DNA from: an uncultured Flavobacteriales bacterium
GTDB taxonomy: Bacteria; Bacteroidota; Bacteroidia; Flavobacteriales; BACL11
Reading direction: 5' to 3'
Length of the DNA: 64,000 nucleotides
Assembly: GCA_943788405.1 (NCBI GenBank)
Contig: CALSQD010000002.1
Coordinates: forward strand, 62,001-126,000
The notes under the pieces were generated by a model that worked only from the letters and a program-made list of their open reading frames with translations, was not told where the DNA came from and searched no databases. Below, piece after piece: positions 54,730 to 64,000 of this stretch (position 1 is its first letter; each line of letters opens with the position of its first letter). Position numbers and translations under genes: made by a program.

Positions 54730-55407
54730 TTAAAAATCATACTGCAAGTATAAGAAGTTTTTCGGAATTGATTTGTAAGTAACAGCAATTTTCGCTAAGC
54801 CAATATTATTCTTAACCCCTAATTTAAGTAATATATTTTTCCTGTGAGTTTCTACAGTTCTTTTACTAATATTTAATTCTTCACTAATATCTTGGTTGCT
54901 TTTTTCTTTGAGCATGAGTTTTAATACCTCCCTTTCTCTTAAAGTTAGTTTGTATTTCATTATAAAAGCATCATTGTCATATAATACTTCATTAGATTTT
55001 AATAATTGTTTGTTTACATATTCTTTATTTGATAAGCACTTTTTAATTGCTTTAATAATCTCTTCTTTTTCAGTGTTTTTACTGAGGTATGCATTTGCGC
55101 CACATTCAAATGCCTGTTTAATAATGTTAGGATCTTCATACATGCTAAGCATGATAATTTTAGTGTCTATATTATCTTTAATAATTTTTTTACAAACCTG
55201 AAATCCATCTATTTTTGGCATATTAATATCTGAAAAAACAATATCAATTTCTTGGTTTCTTAGGTAGTTTAGTGCATCACTTCCGTCTTCAAAAGTTGAC
55301 ATTACCTTAAGTCCAGTACTTTCTAAAATTGAACATAATCCACTTGTAAAAAGTCTATGATCGTCAATGATAATTGCTCTTAATCCTTCAATTGCTTTTG
55401 TACTCAT
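54730..55407 (-). CDS. response regulator, NarL/LuxR type
   Basis: A 225-residue two-component transcription regulator. The receiver domain shows 'IIIDDHRLFTSGL' and the phospho-acceptor Asp in 'VFSDINMPKIDGF' near 58, with Lys in 'YLSKNTEKEE'. The C-terminal LuxR HTH is 'LTLREREVLKLMLKEKSNQD' then 'ISKRTVETHRKNIL'. It starts two bases after the kinase stop and is its likely partner. Targets are unknown. Confidence 0.93.
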   Translation of the reverse strand: MSTKAIEGLRAIIIDDHRLFTSGLCSILESTGLKVMSTFEDGSDALNYLRNQEIDIVFSDINMPKIDGFQVCKKIIKDNIDTKIIMLSMYEDPNIIKQAFECGANAYLSKNTEKEEIIKAIKKCLSNKEYVNKQLLKSNEVLYDNDAFIMKYKLTLREREVLKLMLKEKSNQDISEELNISKRTVETHRKNILLKLGVKNNIGLAKIAVTYKSIPKNFLYLQYDF

Positions 55408-55409
55408 TT

Positions 55410-57131
55410 TTATAGTTTTGTATAAGGGATATCAATTATTATTGTAGTGCTGTTTCCTCTTTCTGAGTCAATTTCCATTTTCCCATTAAACAGAGTTATT
55501 CTTTTTTGAATATTCCTAAATCCTATTCCGTATTTTTTCTTTTTCTGATCAAATCCTCTACCATTATCCTCTACCATTATTGTTAGGTAGCTTTCATGGC
55601 CAGTAAGGTGAATATTTACATTTGTGGCAAGTGCATGTTTTCGTATGTTATTAGATAATTCCTGTATTATTCTATAAACGCATATTTTTTGCTCATAAGT
55701 TAGGTTTTCTAGTTCTTTTTCTGGGTAGCATTGAAAACAGATTCCAATTTCTAAATCAGGAAAAGTTCTGTTTAAATAATTTTCAATTGTGATGGGAAGA
55801 CTATTTTTCTTGAAAGAAATTGGGGTTAAGTTATGAGAGATTTTTCTAATTTCTTGGTATGTCTTTTCAATATGTACAATTTCTTCTAATAAAGTAGGGC
55901 AATTATTTTCTGCTTGTAAATTAGATAAACTTAGTTTTAACCCTGCTAAAGAACCGCCCACTCCATCATGCAAATCTTGAGCTATCTCTTCTCTTATTTT
56001 TTCTTGCTCATCAATAATTGCCTTAGCAGCTTTTGTTTTTTGTTTTTCAAGTTGTGTTTCTAGTGCGCGTCTTTTTGAAGTTCTTAATATAAAAGTGGTA
56101 ATTATAAGTACTAATATAAGTACAATGATTAGTATATATTGTTTTTCTTTATGGGCTTTGTCAATGGCATGTCTAATTTTTAACTCTTCATTTTTCTCTT
56201 TCTGAGCAGAAATTATTTGTTCTTTCTGCTTGATTCCTGCTAAACTGTCATTAATAGGAATTGCTTGTCTTAATGCATTTAATGCAGCTTTATGATTGTT
56301 GTTTAGCTCATAGGCTTTTGCAATATTTTCATAAGCAATTGCTAGGTTATTTTTCTTGCCGTACTCTAAACATACATCAATACATTTTTGAAAATAAACA
56401 ATTGCAGAATCAGGAATTTTCTCCATTAAAAAAACATAACCTAAATTATTATAGGCTTCTATTGATTGATTTGGAAGCTTTAAGTTGACTCTAATTTTTA
56501 AGGCAGTTCTGAAATAAAAGAAGGAAGAGTCTAAATTCCTATTTCCATAATGATGAATTCCTAAAGAATTATAGTTGTAGGCTAAAGCTTTTTGGATATT
56601 TAGAATTTTATTAATTTTCATAGATCGCATTGTAAAATAAAATGCTGAATCTTTTTCGCCTAATCTGTTTTTAAAAATTCCCAGAAAGTTATTCATTAAG
56701 GCCATTTCAATTGAGTCGTTCTTAGCCTTTGCTAGATTGTAATTTTTTTTTACTGTAATAAGGCCTTCCTCAAATTGTTTGGCATGGTTTTGAATTTTCC
56801 CAATAAGATTTAGTGCATTTTTCTTTCCCTCATAATTGTTAAGTTGTTCAGCAATAAGTAGTGATTGTTTTCCTGCCTCCATGGAAAGTGTTCTTCTGGC
56901 TTGGTCAAATAAGATTCTTCCTTTTTGAAACTGCCCTTCCATTTCTCCTTCTGAGTATTTGGATATTTGTGATTTCTGTATTGCATTTACTGCAAAAGAA
57001 TAAGCAGAATCTAAATCAATGTGAATATATTGTCTGGCTTTTGAATTTAAACTGTCAATTTCTACTTCATAGTTCTGACTATAAACGCATAAAGGAAGAA
57101 GTAAAAGAATATTGATAAATAATCGGAACAT
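55410..57131 (-). CDS. TPR-sensor histidine kinase (HisKA_3 type)
   Basis: A 573-residue kinase with an N-terminal signal peptide (MFRLFINILLLLPLCVYSQ). Residues ~40-310 form tetratricopeptide repeats in the periplasm ('AYNYNSLGIHHYGNRNLDSS', 'AYENIAKAYELNNNHKAAL'), then a membrane helix near 330 ('ILIIVLILVLIITTFIL'). The cytoplasmic part has the phospho-acceptor His in 'AQDLHDGVGGSLAGLKL' near 388 and an ATPase N-box/G1 ('VEDNGRGFDQKKKKYGIGFRN'; core VEDNGRGF). It pairs with the response regulator. The stimulus is unknown. Confidence 0.9.
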   Translation of the reverse strand: MFRLFINILLLLPLCVYSQNYEVEIDSLNSKARQYIHIDLDSAYSFAVNAIQKSQISKYSEGEMEGQFQKGRILFDQARRTLSMEAGKQSLLIAEQLNNYEGKKNALNLIGKIQNHAKQFEEGLITVKKNYNLAKAKNDSIEMALMNNFLGIFKNRLGEKDSAFYFTMRSMKINKILNIQKALAYNYNSLGIHHYGNRNLDSSFFYFRTALKIRVNLKLPNQSIEAYNNLGYVFLMEKIPDSAIVYFQKCIDVCLEYGKKNNLAIAYENIAKAYELNNNHKAALNALRQAIPINDSLAGIKQKEQIISAQKEKNEELKIRHAIDKAHKEKQYILIIVLILVLIITTFILRTSKRRALETQLEKQKTKAAKAIIDEQEKIREEIAQDLHDGVGGSLAGLKLSLSNLQAENNCPTLLEEIVHIEKTYQEIRKISHNLTPISFKKNSLPITIENYLNRTFPDLEIGICFQCYPEKELENLTYEQKICVYRIIQELSNNIRKHALATNVNIHLTGHESYLTIMVEDNGRGFDQKKKKYGIGFRNIQKRITLFNGKMEIDSERGNSTTIIIDIPYTKL

Positions 57132-57151
57132 AATATTACCAAATATAGTGA

Positions 57152-59434
57152 TTATTTTATCAATTCCAACTTTGCAAACTTTAACAATAATTGCTTTAGG
57201 CCAATACCACTGAAAAATACGCCTGCTTTTTTATCGGCTCCATCTCCTGAAATGGTTAGTACTTTTCCTTCTCCAAATCGGGCGTGTTTTACTTTCATTC
57301 CCGTCTGTATTTTGCTAAGATCACTTGCGTTTATGCTTATATTTTTAGCTCTATTTAGGTTAGTTAAATTCTTAGGCGGAATAAATTTTTTGGTAGGAGC
57401 AGAGTATTCTTTTTTCTTAAATTTAGTTTTTGCATAAATTTTATGAGGACTATATTCTGTTTTCTTTTTTGGCGCTAATTCATGTTTTTCTAAAAAGCTT
57501 TCGTCTAATTCGCTTATAAAACGGCTTGGTTCACAGTCAGTATATTGTCCCCATTTAAAGCGAGAGGAAGCAAAGGATAGGAACAGTCTTTTTTCTGCTC
57601 TTGTTATGGCAACATAAAAAAGTCGTCTTTCCTCCTCTAAATTTTCTTGACTTTCCCCACTCATCATACTTGGGAAAAGATTTTCTTCTAAACCGACAAC
57701 AAATACATAAGGAAATTCTAGCCCTTTGGCAGCATGAACCGTCATTAAAGTTACTTTGTTAAAATCCTCTTCTGTTTCTTTATCTTGATCGGTTAAGAGT
57801 GCTACATCTTCCATGAAGTCGGGTAATTTATTTACTCCTTTTTCAGCTGTTTCACTAAAGTCTTTTATACCATTTAGCAGTTCTTGAATATTCTCAAATC
57901 GACTAACACCTTCAGGAGTTTTGTCAGTATATAAGTCGTTAAATAACCCTGTTGATTTTGCAATTTCCTCTGCAACAGTATAGGCATCTTTTTGTCTGGA
58001 ATTAATGATGAAATTATTAATCATTAAAGCAAATTCCTTTAGTTTTTTCTGAGTTCCTTTATTGATGTTAATTTCAATTTCTCCAAGGTGATTGATGACC
58101 TCCCAAATACTTTTGTTGTGTTCGTTAGCACACACATTAAGTCTTTGAATTGTTGTTGCGCCTATTCCTCTTGTTGGGTAGTTTATTATTCTTTTAAATG
58201 CCTCTTCATCATTTGGGTTAATAGATAAGCGATAGTAGGCCAATAAATCTTTGATTTCTTTCCTTTGGTAAAAAGAAAGGCCACCATAAATTTTATAAGG
58301 AATATTTCTTTTTCTTAATGATTCTTCAAGAGAACGGGATTGAGCATTTGTTCTGTATAAAATTGCAAAATCTTTATGATGAGTTTGGTTGCGCATTTGT
58401 ACATCTGAGATGGTGTTGGCAACAAGCCTTCCTTCATCATTATCGCTTCCTGTTTTTACAACAATAATTTTATCTCCTTTTGTATTGTCTGTCCAAACAT
58501 TCTTTTCTAATTGTTTTTCATTGTGCTTTATTATGCTGTTTGCTGCCTCAACAATAGTGGATGTTGATCGGTAATTTTGCTCTAATTTATAGGTTTTGTA
58601 GTCAGGATAATCAACTTTAAAGTTTAATATATTTTGAATATTTGCCCCTCTAAAAGCATAAATACTTTGGGCATCATCTCCTACAATACAAATATTTTCA
58701 TTGAGTGCTGCAAGCTTTTTTATAATAAGGTATTGCACATGATTTGTATCTTGATACTCATCAATTAAAATGTATTTAAATTTCTCCTGATATTTTAGTA
58801 GTACATCAGGGTGGTTTTCTAATAATTGGTAGGTTTTTAAAAGTAAATCATCAAAATCCATTGCTGATGCTTTTTCGCACCTTTGTACATACATTTGGTA
58901 AATTCTCCCAAATTCTGTTCGCTTTGCAATTTTATCTGTTTGTACTAGTTCTGCTTTATTATTGTATCCAGCAGGGGTGATGAAGTTATTTTTTAAGGAA
59001 GAAATTCTGTTTCTAATTACTCCAACTTTGTAGATGTCTTTGTCTAGGTTTAGTTCTTTAATAATGCTTCTTACTAAACTTTTGGAATCGTCAGTATCGT
59101 AAATTGTAAAGTTGGAAGGGTAGTTTAGCTTTTCAGCTTCAAATCGTAATATTTTTGAAAATACAGAGTGAAAAGTTCCCATCCATAAGTTGCGAGCATC
59201 ACTTTGTCCCACAATATTTTCAATTCTTGTACGCATCTCTTTAGATGCTTTATTAGTAAAGGTTAAGGAAAGAATATTGTGCGGACTCACTCCTGATTTC
59301 AAAAGATGTACTATCCTATATGTAAGTACTCTTGTTTTTCCTGATCCTGCTCCAGCAATTACCATTAAAGGTCCGTTAAGGTGTTGTACTGCTAGTCTTT
59401 GCTCAAGATTTAGTTTTTGTAAATAATCTTCCAT
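57152..59434 (-). CDS. UvrD/PcrA-type DNA helicase
   Basis: A superfamily 1A 3'-5' DNA helicase for repair and replication. I start at 59434 (MEDYLQKLNLEQRLA), matching the family start; the upstream ATG adds 15 unrelated residues. Motifs: 'AGAGSGKTRVLTYR' (Walker A), 'LIDEYQDTN' (II), 'VGDDAQSIYAFRGA' (III), 'QNYRST' (IV), 'LMTVHAAKGLEFPYVF' (V), 'RRLFYVAITRAEK' (VI). At 760 residues it is normal; the C-terminal 'KHARFGEGKVLTI' is the Tudor-like tail of PcrA. Confidence 0.93.
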   Translation of the reverse strand: MEDYLQKLNLEQRLAVQHLNGPLMVIAGAGSGKTRVLTYRIVHLLKSGVSPHNILSLTFTNKASKEMRTRIENIVGQSDARNLWMGTFHSVFSKILRFEAEKLNYPSNFTIYDTDDSKSLVRSIIKELNLDKDIYKVGVIRNRISSLKNNFITPAGYNNKAELVQTDKIAKRTEFGRIYQMYVQRCEKASAMDFDDLLLKTYQLLENHPDVLLKYQEKFKYILIDEYQDTNHVQYLIIKKLAALNENICIVGDDAQSIYAFRGANIQNILNFKVDYPDYKTYKLEQNYRSTSTIVEAANSIIKHNEKQLEKNVWTDNTKGDKIIVVKTGSDNDEGRLVANTISDVQMRNQTHHKDFAILYRTNAQSRSLEESLRKRNIPYKIYGGLSFYQRKEIKDLLAYYRLSINPNDEEAFKRIINYPTRGIGATTIQRLNVCANEHNKSIWEVINHLGEIEININKGTQKKLKEFALMINNFIINSRQKDAYTVAEEIAKSTGLFNDLYTDKTPEGVSRFENIQELLNGIKDFSETAEKGVNKLPDFMEDVALLTDQDKETEEDFNKVTLMTVHAAKGLEFPYVFVVGLEENLFPSMMSGESQENLEEERRLFYVAITRAEKRLFLSFASSRFKWGQYTDCEPSRFISELDESFLEKHELAPKKKTEYSPHKIYAKTKFKKKEYSAPTKKFIPPKNLTNLNRAKNISINASDLSKIQTGMKVKHARFGEGKVLTISGDGADKKAGVFFSGIGLKQLLLKFAKLELIK

Positions 59435-59526
59435 AGTATTTTTAAAGAACATCAAAGGTACATTTATTCCTTTAGTCATTTTCGCTTGTTGATAAAATTT
59501 TGTATGTTTGTCAATTAGAGTTTTAT

Positions 59527-62500
59527 ATGAGGAAAAGGTTTACTATAATTAATACTTTGATGGTGGCATTATGTTTGCTAACTGCAAATGCGTTTGCAAA
59601 TACTGCTAATTCACAGATGATGTTGTGTCAAATAACGGTAACTAATACTACTGATATTAGCTGTAATGGAGGTGCTGATGGATTAGTTGCAGTGCTAGGT
59701 TCTGGAACTACAGGATCTTACCATTACACTTTACAGATATTCAATTCTACTTTTAGTATTTGGCAACAGATAGCGCAATCGCCAGCTGCAGGAACATTTA
59801 GTTCAACTCCAGTAACTTTCCCTTCTTTAGTTGCAGATTGTTACATGATAGTTATGACGGATAGTTTGGGTTGTAGTGATACGGCTAATTTTTGTTTAAC
59901 TGAACCTAACGCAATAATAGTTAATGAAACCATTGTAAATTCATCAACTCCTTTTACTAATGATGGGAGTATAGTTTTGAATGTTTCTTTAGGGATTTCA
60001 GGTTATACTTATAATTGGTCGGGTCCTAATGGATTTACTTCTTCTAATCAGAATATTAGTAATTTATTACCTGGAAATTATAGCCTTATAGTAACAGATA
60101 ATGTGGGTTGTATATATTCAAATTCTTATTTAGTTGGAGTTATTCAACAATCTTCTTATGGTACTTATATAAGTTCAAATGTATTATGTAATGGTGATAG
60201 TTCAGGAGTGATTGATGTGGTAGGTGTTTATGGTGAGGGTTTAACTCCTTATTATAGCTATGATTTAGAGTATTATGATGTGTTATCAGGAAATTGGCAG
60301 ATTGTAAGTGCTGCATCTGTATTGGATACTTTTTATACCTTTATTAATCTTTCGGCAGGAACTTATCGATATACAGTGAGTAGTTTACCTTATGTTAATA
60401 CAACACCAAATATTGTAGTTTCAGAACCAGCCCCAATTACTATTTCGACCCTTGTTACAAATGTTACAGGAAATACTGCTTGTGATGGAATTATTCAGTC
60501 TACTGTAACTGGAGGTGTTCTTCCTTATGCTTATATGTGGTGTGACGGGCAAACGACAAATACAGCACTAGCGCAATGCACAGGTCAATGTTGTGTATTT
60601 GTTACCGATAGCAATGGGTGTAATGCTAATAAATGTGATAGTGTTGGTGTTATTTTGCCGTGCACGGATTCTATTCAGGTTTCAGTAAGTATGAGTCCTG
60701 AAAGTTGTAGAGGTGGAGATGGAAGTTTTCAGATTTTAGCTAATAGAGGTAATGCTCCTTATTACTATTCTATTAATGGAGGATTTACTTTTGATACAAT
60801 TAGTTTTAATAACACAGTAGTTATTGATTCTTTGGTCGCAGGAAATTATGATATTGTAGTAAAGGATGATAGTTCCTGTGTAACAGATTATGGGTTGCTT
60901 TCTCTTGGAGTTACTCCAAATCCTGTAATTAATACGGTAAATATAATTAATGAAAGTTGTTGTGGTGATGATGGGCAAATTATTGTGTTTGCTGACAACC
61001 CTACTGCAATTGTTAAATATTCTATTGATACTTTATTTTCTTGGCAAGATTCTGCAGAGTTTGTAGGATTGTACAGGGGGAATTATTTGGTGCTTATTGA
61101 AGATACTAATTCCTGTATTGATAGTGTTGAGGTTTATGTTGGGGTAGATTCAGTACCCAATATAAACATGATGACACAAGCTACTGACATTGTTTGTAAT
61201 GGTGATACAAACGGAACATTTAAGGTCTATTATCCAGATAGTTGTTATGATTATGTTTTGTGGCGTTATACTTTATTTAACCCTCAAATAGCCATTGATA
61301 CGGGCTCCTATTTTAATGAATTAATAAAAGGGTATTATGGGGTGGTGGCTACTTCAAAATCGGGTACTTGTATTGATTCTTCAGCAGTGAGATATATTGA
61401 TGAGCCCACTCCAATTGTATATAATGAACCTACTTCATCTGCAGTATATTGTATGAATAATGGTTTATGTAATGGAAGTTTGTCTTTAGATGGATTACCA
61501 GCTGGAGGAATTCCTCCTTATCAGTATTATATTAATGAAGTATATACTAACATCCCTTTAGGACCAATTGATGTTGATAGTGCTTTTTTTGGAATATGTC
61601 CTGGAGAATATGAGGTGCAGGTTTTAGATGCAAATGCTTGTGTGATTAGGGATACTATTTTAGTATTAGACTCTTCATTATACATTGATTCCTTTGTAGT
61701 TGATAATAGTACTTGTTTTGGCTCTGATGATGGTGTAATTACTGTGTTCTCACATGGAGGAATTGGAGCTTATTCTTATTTGTGGAGTAATGGTGATGAT
61801 ACACAAACTGCTGATAGTTTGTCGCCAAATAACTACACGGTAATTGTTGTTGATTCTGTTGGGTGTACAGCTATGGCTTCTTCACAAACTACCCAGCCAG
61901 ATACATTGCTGTTTAAAATTATTGAAAGCGGAAAAATTCCAGAAACTTGTATGGGGGTAACTTATGATGGGCAAATTTTTCTGGAAGTTACAGGGGGTTC
62001 TTCTCCTTATAACTATGCTTGGGTTGGGAATTCAGGTATAAGTGGTTTTGGTTATGGCGATACTATGATTAACCTTACTTATGATACCATTACAATAAGT
62101 GTTTCTGATGTAAATGGCTGTGTTGCTTCTCCTACATGGGGGACAATAAATATAACGGTAGTTGAAGCTCTTAATTCTGCTAATCCTTTGCTGTTGGATA
62201 CAGTATTAGTGGGGAATTCGCCTATGTGTTATGGTGCTGCAACTGGAGCCATTCAAATTGATATTGCTCAAGGATTTTCTCCTTATCAATATTCTATTGA
62301 TAATGGCATTACACAAAGCTTAACTAACATATTTACGAACCTTATTGCTTTGCCTTATAGTATAGTGGTTTATGATGCTTTTGGTTGTACGGACTCTACT
62401 AAGGTTTTCCTAGAGGAATATGATGAGCTTACCTTAAGTGTGGATAGTATAAAGCATGTTAGTTGTTATGGGGGTAATGATGGATTTATTTCAATGAATG

Positions 62501-63957
62501 CTAGTGGGGAGCTTGGAGGATTTAGCTATTTCTGGGTTCCTACTTTTGATACTACATCAGCTATTTCTGGTTTATCAGCTGTGCCTCAGATGGTTCAATT
62601 AACCGATTCTGTTGGATGTACAATTTCTGATACAATTATTATTGAGCATTTAACAAATCCTATTCAGTCGAGCGATTTGCTAATTAATAATGCAAGTTGT
62701 TTTGGTATGGAAGATGGGAATGCAAGTATTCAAATTATTGGCGGGATGCCTTTTGGGAATGGTGTTTATGCGATTAGTTGGATGAACCTTTTAAATGATA
62801 CTGTTGCAAATGGAAATTTTGCAAATAATTTGGGGCAGGGTACCTATTTGGTAGGAGTTACCGATAGTTTTTCTTGCGGTCCTTTTATTGATACAATAAT
62901 AATTGCTCAGCCTTCTCAATTTTATTTAGAGGTTATTAATATTGAAAACAATAAATGTTATGGGGAAAGTGAAGGTGAAATTACTGTAACAGCATTTGGG
63001 GGTACTGCTCCTTATTTGAATTATTTCATTTCAGATACTTTGAGTGGTATCATAACTGGAAATTCAGCTATCTATTCTAATTTAATGGCAAGTGATTATG
63101 CATTATGGGCGGTTGATGATAATGCTTGTAATTCAGATACTTTGTTTGGGGTTAAGTTGGGTGAACCAGGCAAGATTACTGCTCATACCAATGTACATGA
63201 TTTAAGTTGTTATCAATCAGATGATGGAATAATTGATTTGACAATTTTTAGTGGAACAGCTCCTTATCAATATCAGTTGTTGGACGGAGGTATAGTGCTA
63301 AGTCAGGGTAATGCTATGCAAGCAATATTGCTATCAATTTATGATTTATATGAGTCAGATTTAACGCTTCATGTTTCTGACTTCCATGCATGTGAAATTG
63401 ACACTCAAATTATAGTTTCTCAACCTGAAAAAGTAGTGGCTGATTTTGTTGTGAATGATGCTTTAGGGAGGGAAAGTTTTACTACTTCATTTGTAAATTT
63501 ATCAACTGGGTCTGATGTTTTTATTTGGGATTTTGCTGATGGGGCAATAGAAAGCAAGGGGCTGAGTCAAGATGTAGTTCATACTTTTTTAGAGCAAGGT
63601 GAGTATGCGGTGCAATTGATTGCTCAAAATAGTAGCTTGTCAGTATTATGTAATGATACGGCAAGTGTTATTGTTGATGTTGAGGGGTATGATCTTTTTA
63701 ATTCCTTTTCTCCGAATAGTGATAATATTAATGATGTCTTTCATTTTGATGATTGGATGTTAAAAGGTATTGATGTTGAAATTTTTAACCGTTGGGGGCA
63801 AAAAGTATATCATTGGAGTGGGGTAGATGGTTATTGGGATGGAAGAAGTTATAATGGAGAGAAATTACCTGAGGGAGTTTACTTTTATAGCATGCAAGCT
63901 GATGGAGTGGATGGCTATTCTTTTCAAGAGAAAGGCTCAATAACACTTTTTAGGTGA
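59527..63957 (+). CDS. giant T9SS surface protein with SprB-like repeats and CHU_C domain
   Basis: A 1476-residue exported protein. I start at 59527 (MRKRFTIINTLMVALCLL), which gives a normal signal peptide; the upstream ATG at 59500 precedes the -7-like TATGTTTG (59503-59510). The body consists of ~12 SprB-type repeats of ~80-100 residues, each with a Cys-and-Gly core: 'DISCNGGADG', 'SSNVLCNGDSSG', 'VKHVSCYGGNDGF', 'NNKCYGESEGE', 'HDLSCYQSDDG' (some with small edits). Near residue 1340 it has a PKD-type 'FIWDFADG', then a CHU_C/T9SS type B sorting domain ('FSPNSDNINDVF', 'IFNRWGQKVY', 'GVYFYSM'). It is related to SprB-type gliding adhesins. Confidence 0.88.
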   Translation: MRKRFTIINTLMVALCLLTANAFANTANSQMMLCQITVTNTTDISCNGGADGLVAVLGSGTTGSYHYTLQIFNSTFSIWQQIAQSPAAGTFSSTPVTFPSLVADCYMIVMTDSLGCSDTANFCLTEPNAIIVNETIVNSSTPFTNDGSIVLNVSLGISGYTYNWSGPNGFTSSNQNISNLLPGNYSLIVTDNVGCIYSNSYLVGVIQQSSYGTYISSNVLCNGDSSGVIDVVGVYGEGLTPYYSYDLEYYDVLSGNWQIVSAASVLDTFYTFINLSAGTYRYTVSSLPYVNTTPNIVVSEPAPITISTLVTNVTGNTACDGIIQSTVTGGVLPYAYMWCDGQTTNTALAQCTGQCCVFVTDSNGCNANKCDSVGVILPCTDSIQVSVSMSPESCRGGDGSFQILANRGNAPYYYSINGGFTFDTISFNNTVVIDSLVAGNYDIVVKDDSSCVTDYGLLSLGVTPNPVINTVNIINESCCGDDGQIIVFADNPTAIVKYSIDTLFSWQDSAEFVGLYRGNYLVLIEDTNSCIDSVEVYVGVDSVPNINMMTQATDIVCNGDTNGTFKVYYPDSCYDYVLWRYTLFNPQIAIDTGSYFNELIKGYYGVVATSKSGTCIDSSAVRYIDEPTPIVYNEPTSSAVYCMNNGLCNGSLSLDGLPAGGIPPYQYYINEVYTNIPLGPIDVDSAFFGICPGEYEVQVLDANACVIRDTILVLDSSLYIDSFVVDNSTCFGSDDGVITVFSHGGIGAYSYLWSNGDDTQTADSLSPNNYTVIVVDSVGCTAMASSQTTQPDTLLFKIIESGKIPETCMGVTYDGQIFLEVTGGSSPYNYAWVGNSGISGFGYGDTMINLTYDTITISVSDVNGCVASPTWGTINITVVEALNSANPLLLDTVLVGNSPMCYGAATGAIQIDIAQGFSPYQYSIDNGITQSLTNIFTNLIALPYSIVVYDAFGCTDSTKVFLEEYDELTLSVDSIKHVSCYGGNDGFISMNASGELGGFSYFWVPTFDTTSAISGLSAVPQMVQLTDSVGCTISDTIIIEHLTNPIQSSDLLINNASCFGMEDGNASIQIIGGMPFGNGVYAISWMNLLNDTVANGNFANNLGQGTYLVGVTDSFSCGPFIDTIIIAQPSQFYLEVINIENNKCYGESEGEITVTAFGGTAPYLNYFISDTLSGIITGNSAIYSNLMASDYALWAVDDNACNSDTLFGVKLGEPGKITAHTNVHDLSCYQSDDGIIDLTIFSGTAPYQYQLLDGGIVLSQGNAMQAILLSIYDLYESDLTLHVSDFHACEIDTQIIVSQPEKVVADFVVNDALGRESFTTSFVNLSTGSDVFIWDFADGAIESKGLSQDVVHTFLEQGEYAVQLIAQNSSLSVLCNDTASVIVDVEGYDLFNSFSPNSDNINDVFHFDDWMLKGIDVEIFNRWGQKVYHWSGVDGYWDGRSYNGEKLPEGVYFYSMQADGVDGYSFQEKGSITLFR

Positions 63958-64000
63958 ATTGAGCGCGTAAGATAATAGGGTAAGCTTATTGGATTAAGAT

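Overview
The window is AT-rich DNA from a gliding-type member of the Bacteroidota (Flavobacteriales or Cryomorphaceae-like). Several secreted proteins end in type IX secretion (T9SS) sorting domains. There is a GldA-type ABC ATPase and a CHU_C/SprB-like giant surface protein. Promoters follow the Bacteroidota pattern (TTG, about 19 bases, TAnnTTTG). AtpD-AtpC stand apart from the rest of the ATP synthase. Nothing looks like a plasmid or prophage; most of the window is ordinary core chromosome with secreted-protein and repeat-rich islands between the operons.

Layout. 1-6.4 kb: the end of a T9SS protein, then a leftward operon lpxK - purine nucleoside phosphorylase - T9SS beta-propeller - gatB - lpxH, ending at a shared terminator. 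6.4-8 kb: a 21-bp repeat array and a frameshifted T9SS propeller gene. 8-12.4 kb: a RhuM-Fic/Doc gene coupled to Nif3 and zinc-ribbon genes, then a TPR-like protein. 12.4-17.5 kb: a FadL-type porin, a Tyr/Asn-rich lipoprotein, proS, tRNA-Glu and rpsT. 17.6-20.8 kb: deacetylase-upp, a membrane protein and yjjG. 20.8-30.2 kb: aroA-aroB-pafA, and a long leftward operon M61 peptidase - hpt - adk - obgE - PAP2 - small lipoprotein - a barrel protein broken by an in-frame TGA. 30.3-32.8 kb: a GT9 glycosyltransferase and lpdA. 32.8-33.9 kb: a repeat-rich island with a small XRE regulator behind a ten-unit 21-bp array, two hairpin mobile-like repeats and a TGA-interrupted small secreted protein. 34-37.3 kb: a 1135-residue T9SS BNR/PKD protein. 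37.4-43.6 kb: metK divergent from metH-metF, with a SAM-II-like aptamer on the metK side and a SAM-I riboswitch on the metH side. 43.6-46.4 kb: gldA, rsgA, dtd and a MazG-like gene. 46.4-51.6 kb: the biotin operon bioF-bioD-bioA-ketosynthase-bioB, whose promoter lies inside the atpC terminator. 51.7-53.4 kb: atpD-atpC. 53.6-59.4 kb: ribF, a two-component system and a UvrD/PcrA helicase. 59.5-64 kb: a 1476-residue T9SS type B adhesin-like protein.

How it fits together. The methionine block makes one SAM-controlled unit: MetF supplies methyl-THF, MetH makes methionine and MetK makes SAM, with apparently different aptamer classes on each side of the shared intergenic region. The biotin operon has the late pathway plus its own ketoacyl synthase but no bioC or bioH nearby. 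The most unusual signals are the two arrays of phased 21-bp units, each holding a palindrome or near-palindrome and each upstream of a rightward gene. The larger one ends about 26 bases before the start codon of a small XRE regulator, which suggests a multi-operator autoregulatory region. Three exported-protein genes carry single disruptions (one G-run frameshift and two TGA codons) while the reading frame beyond stays coherent.
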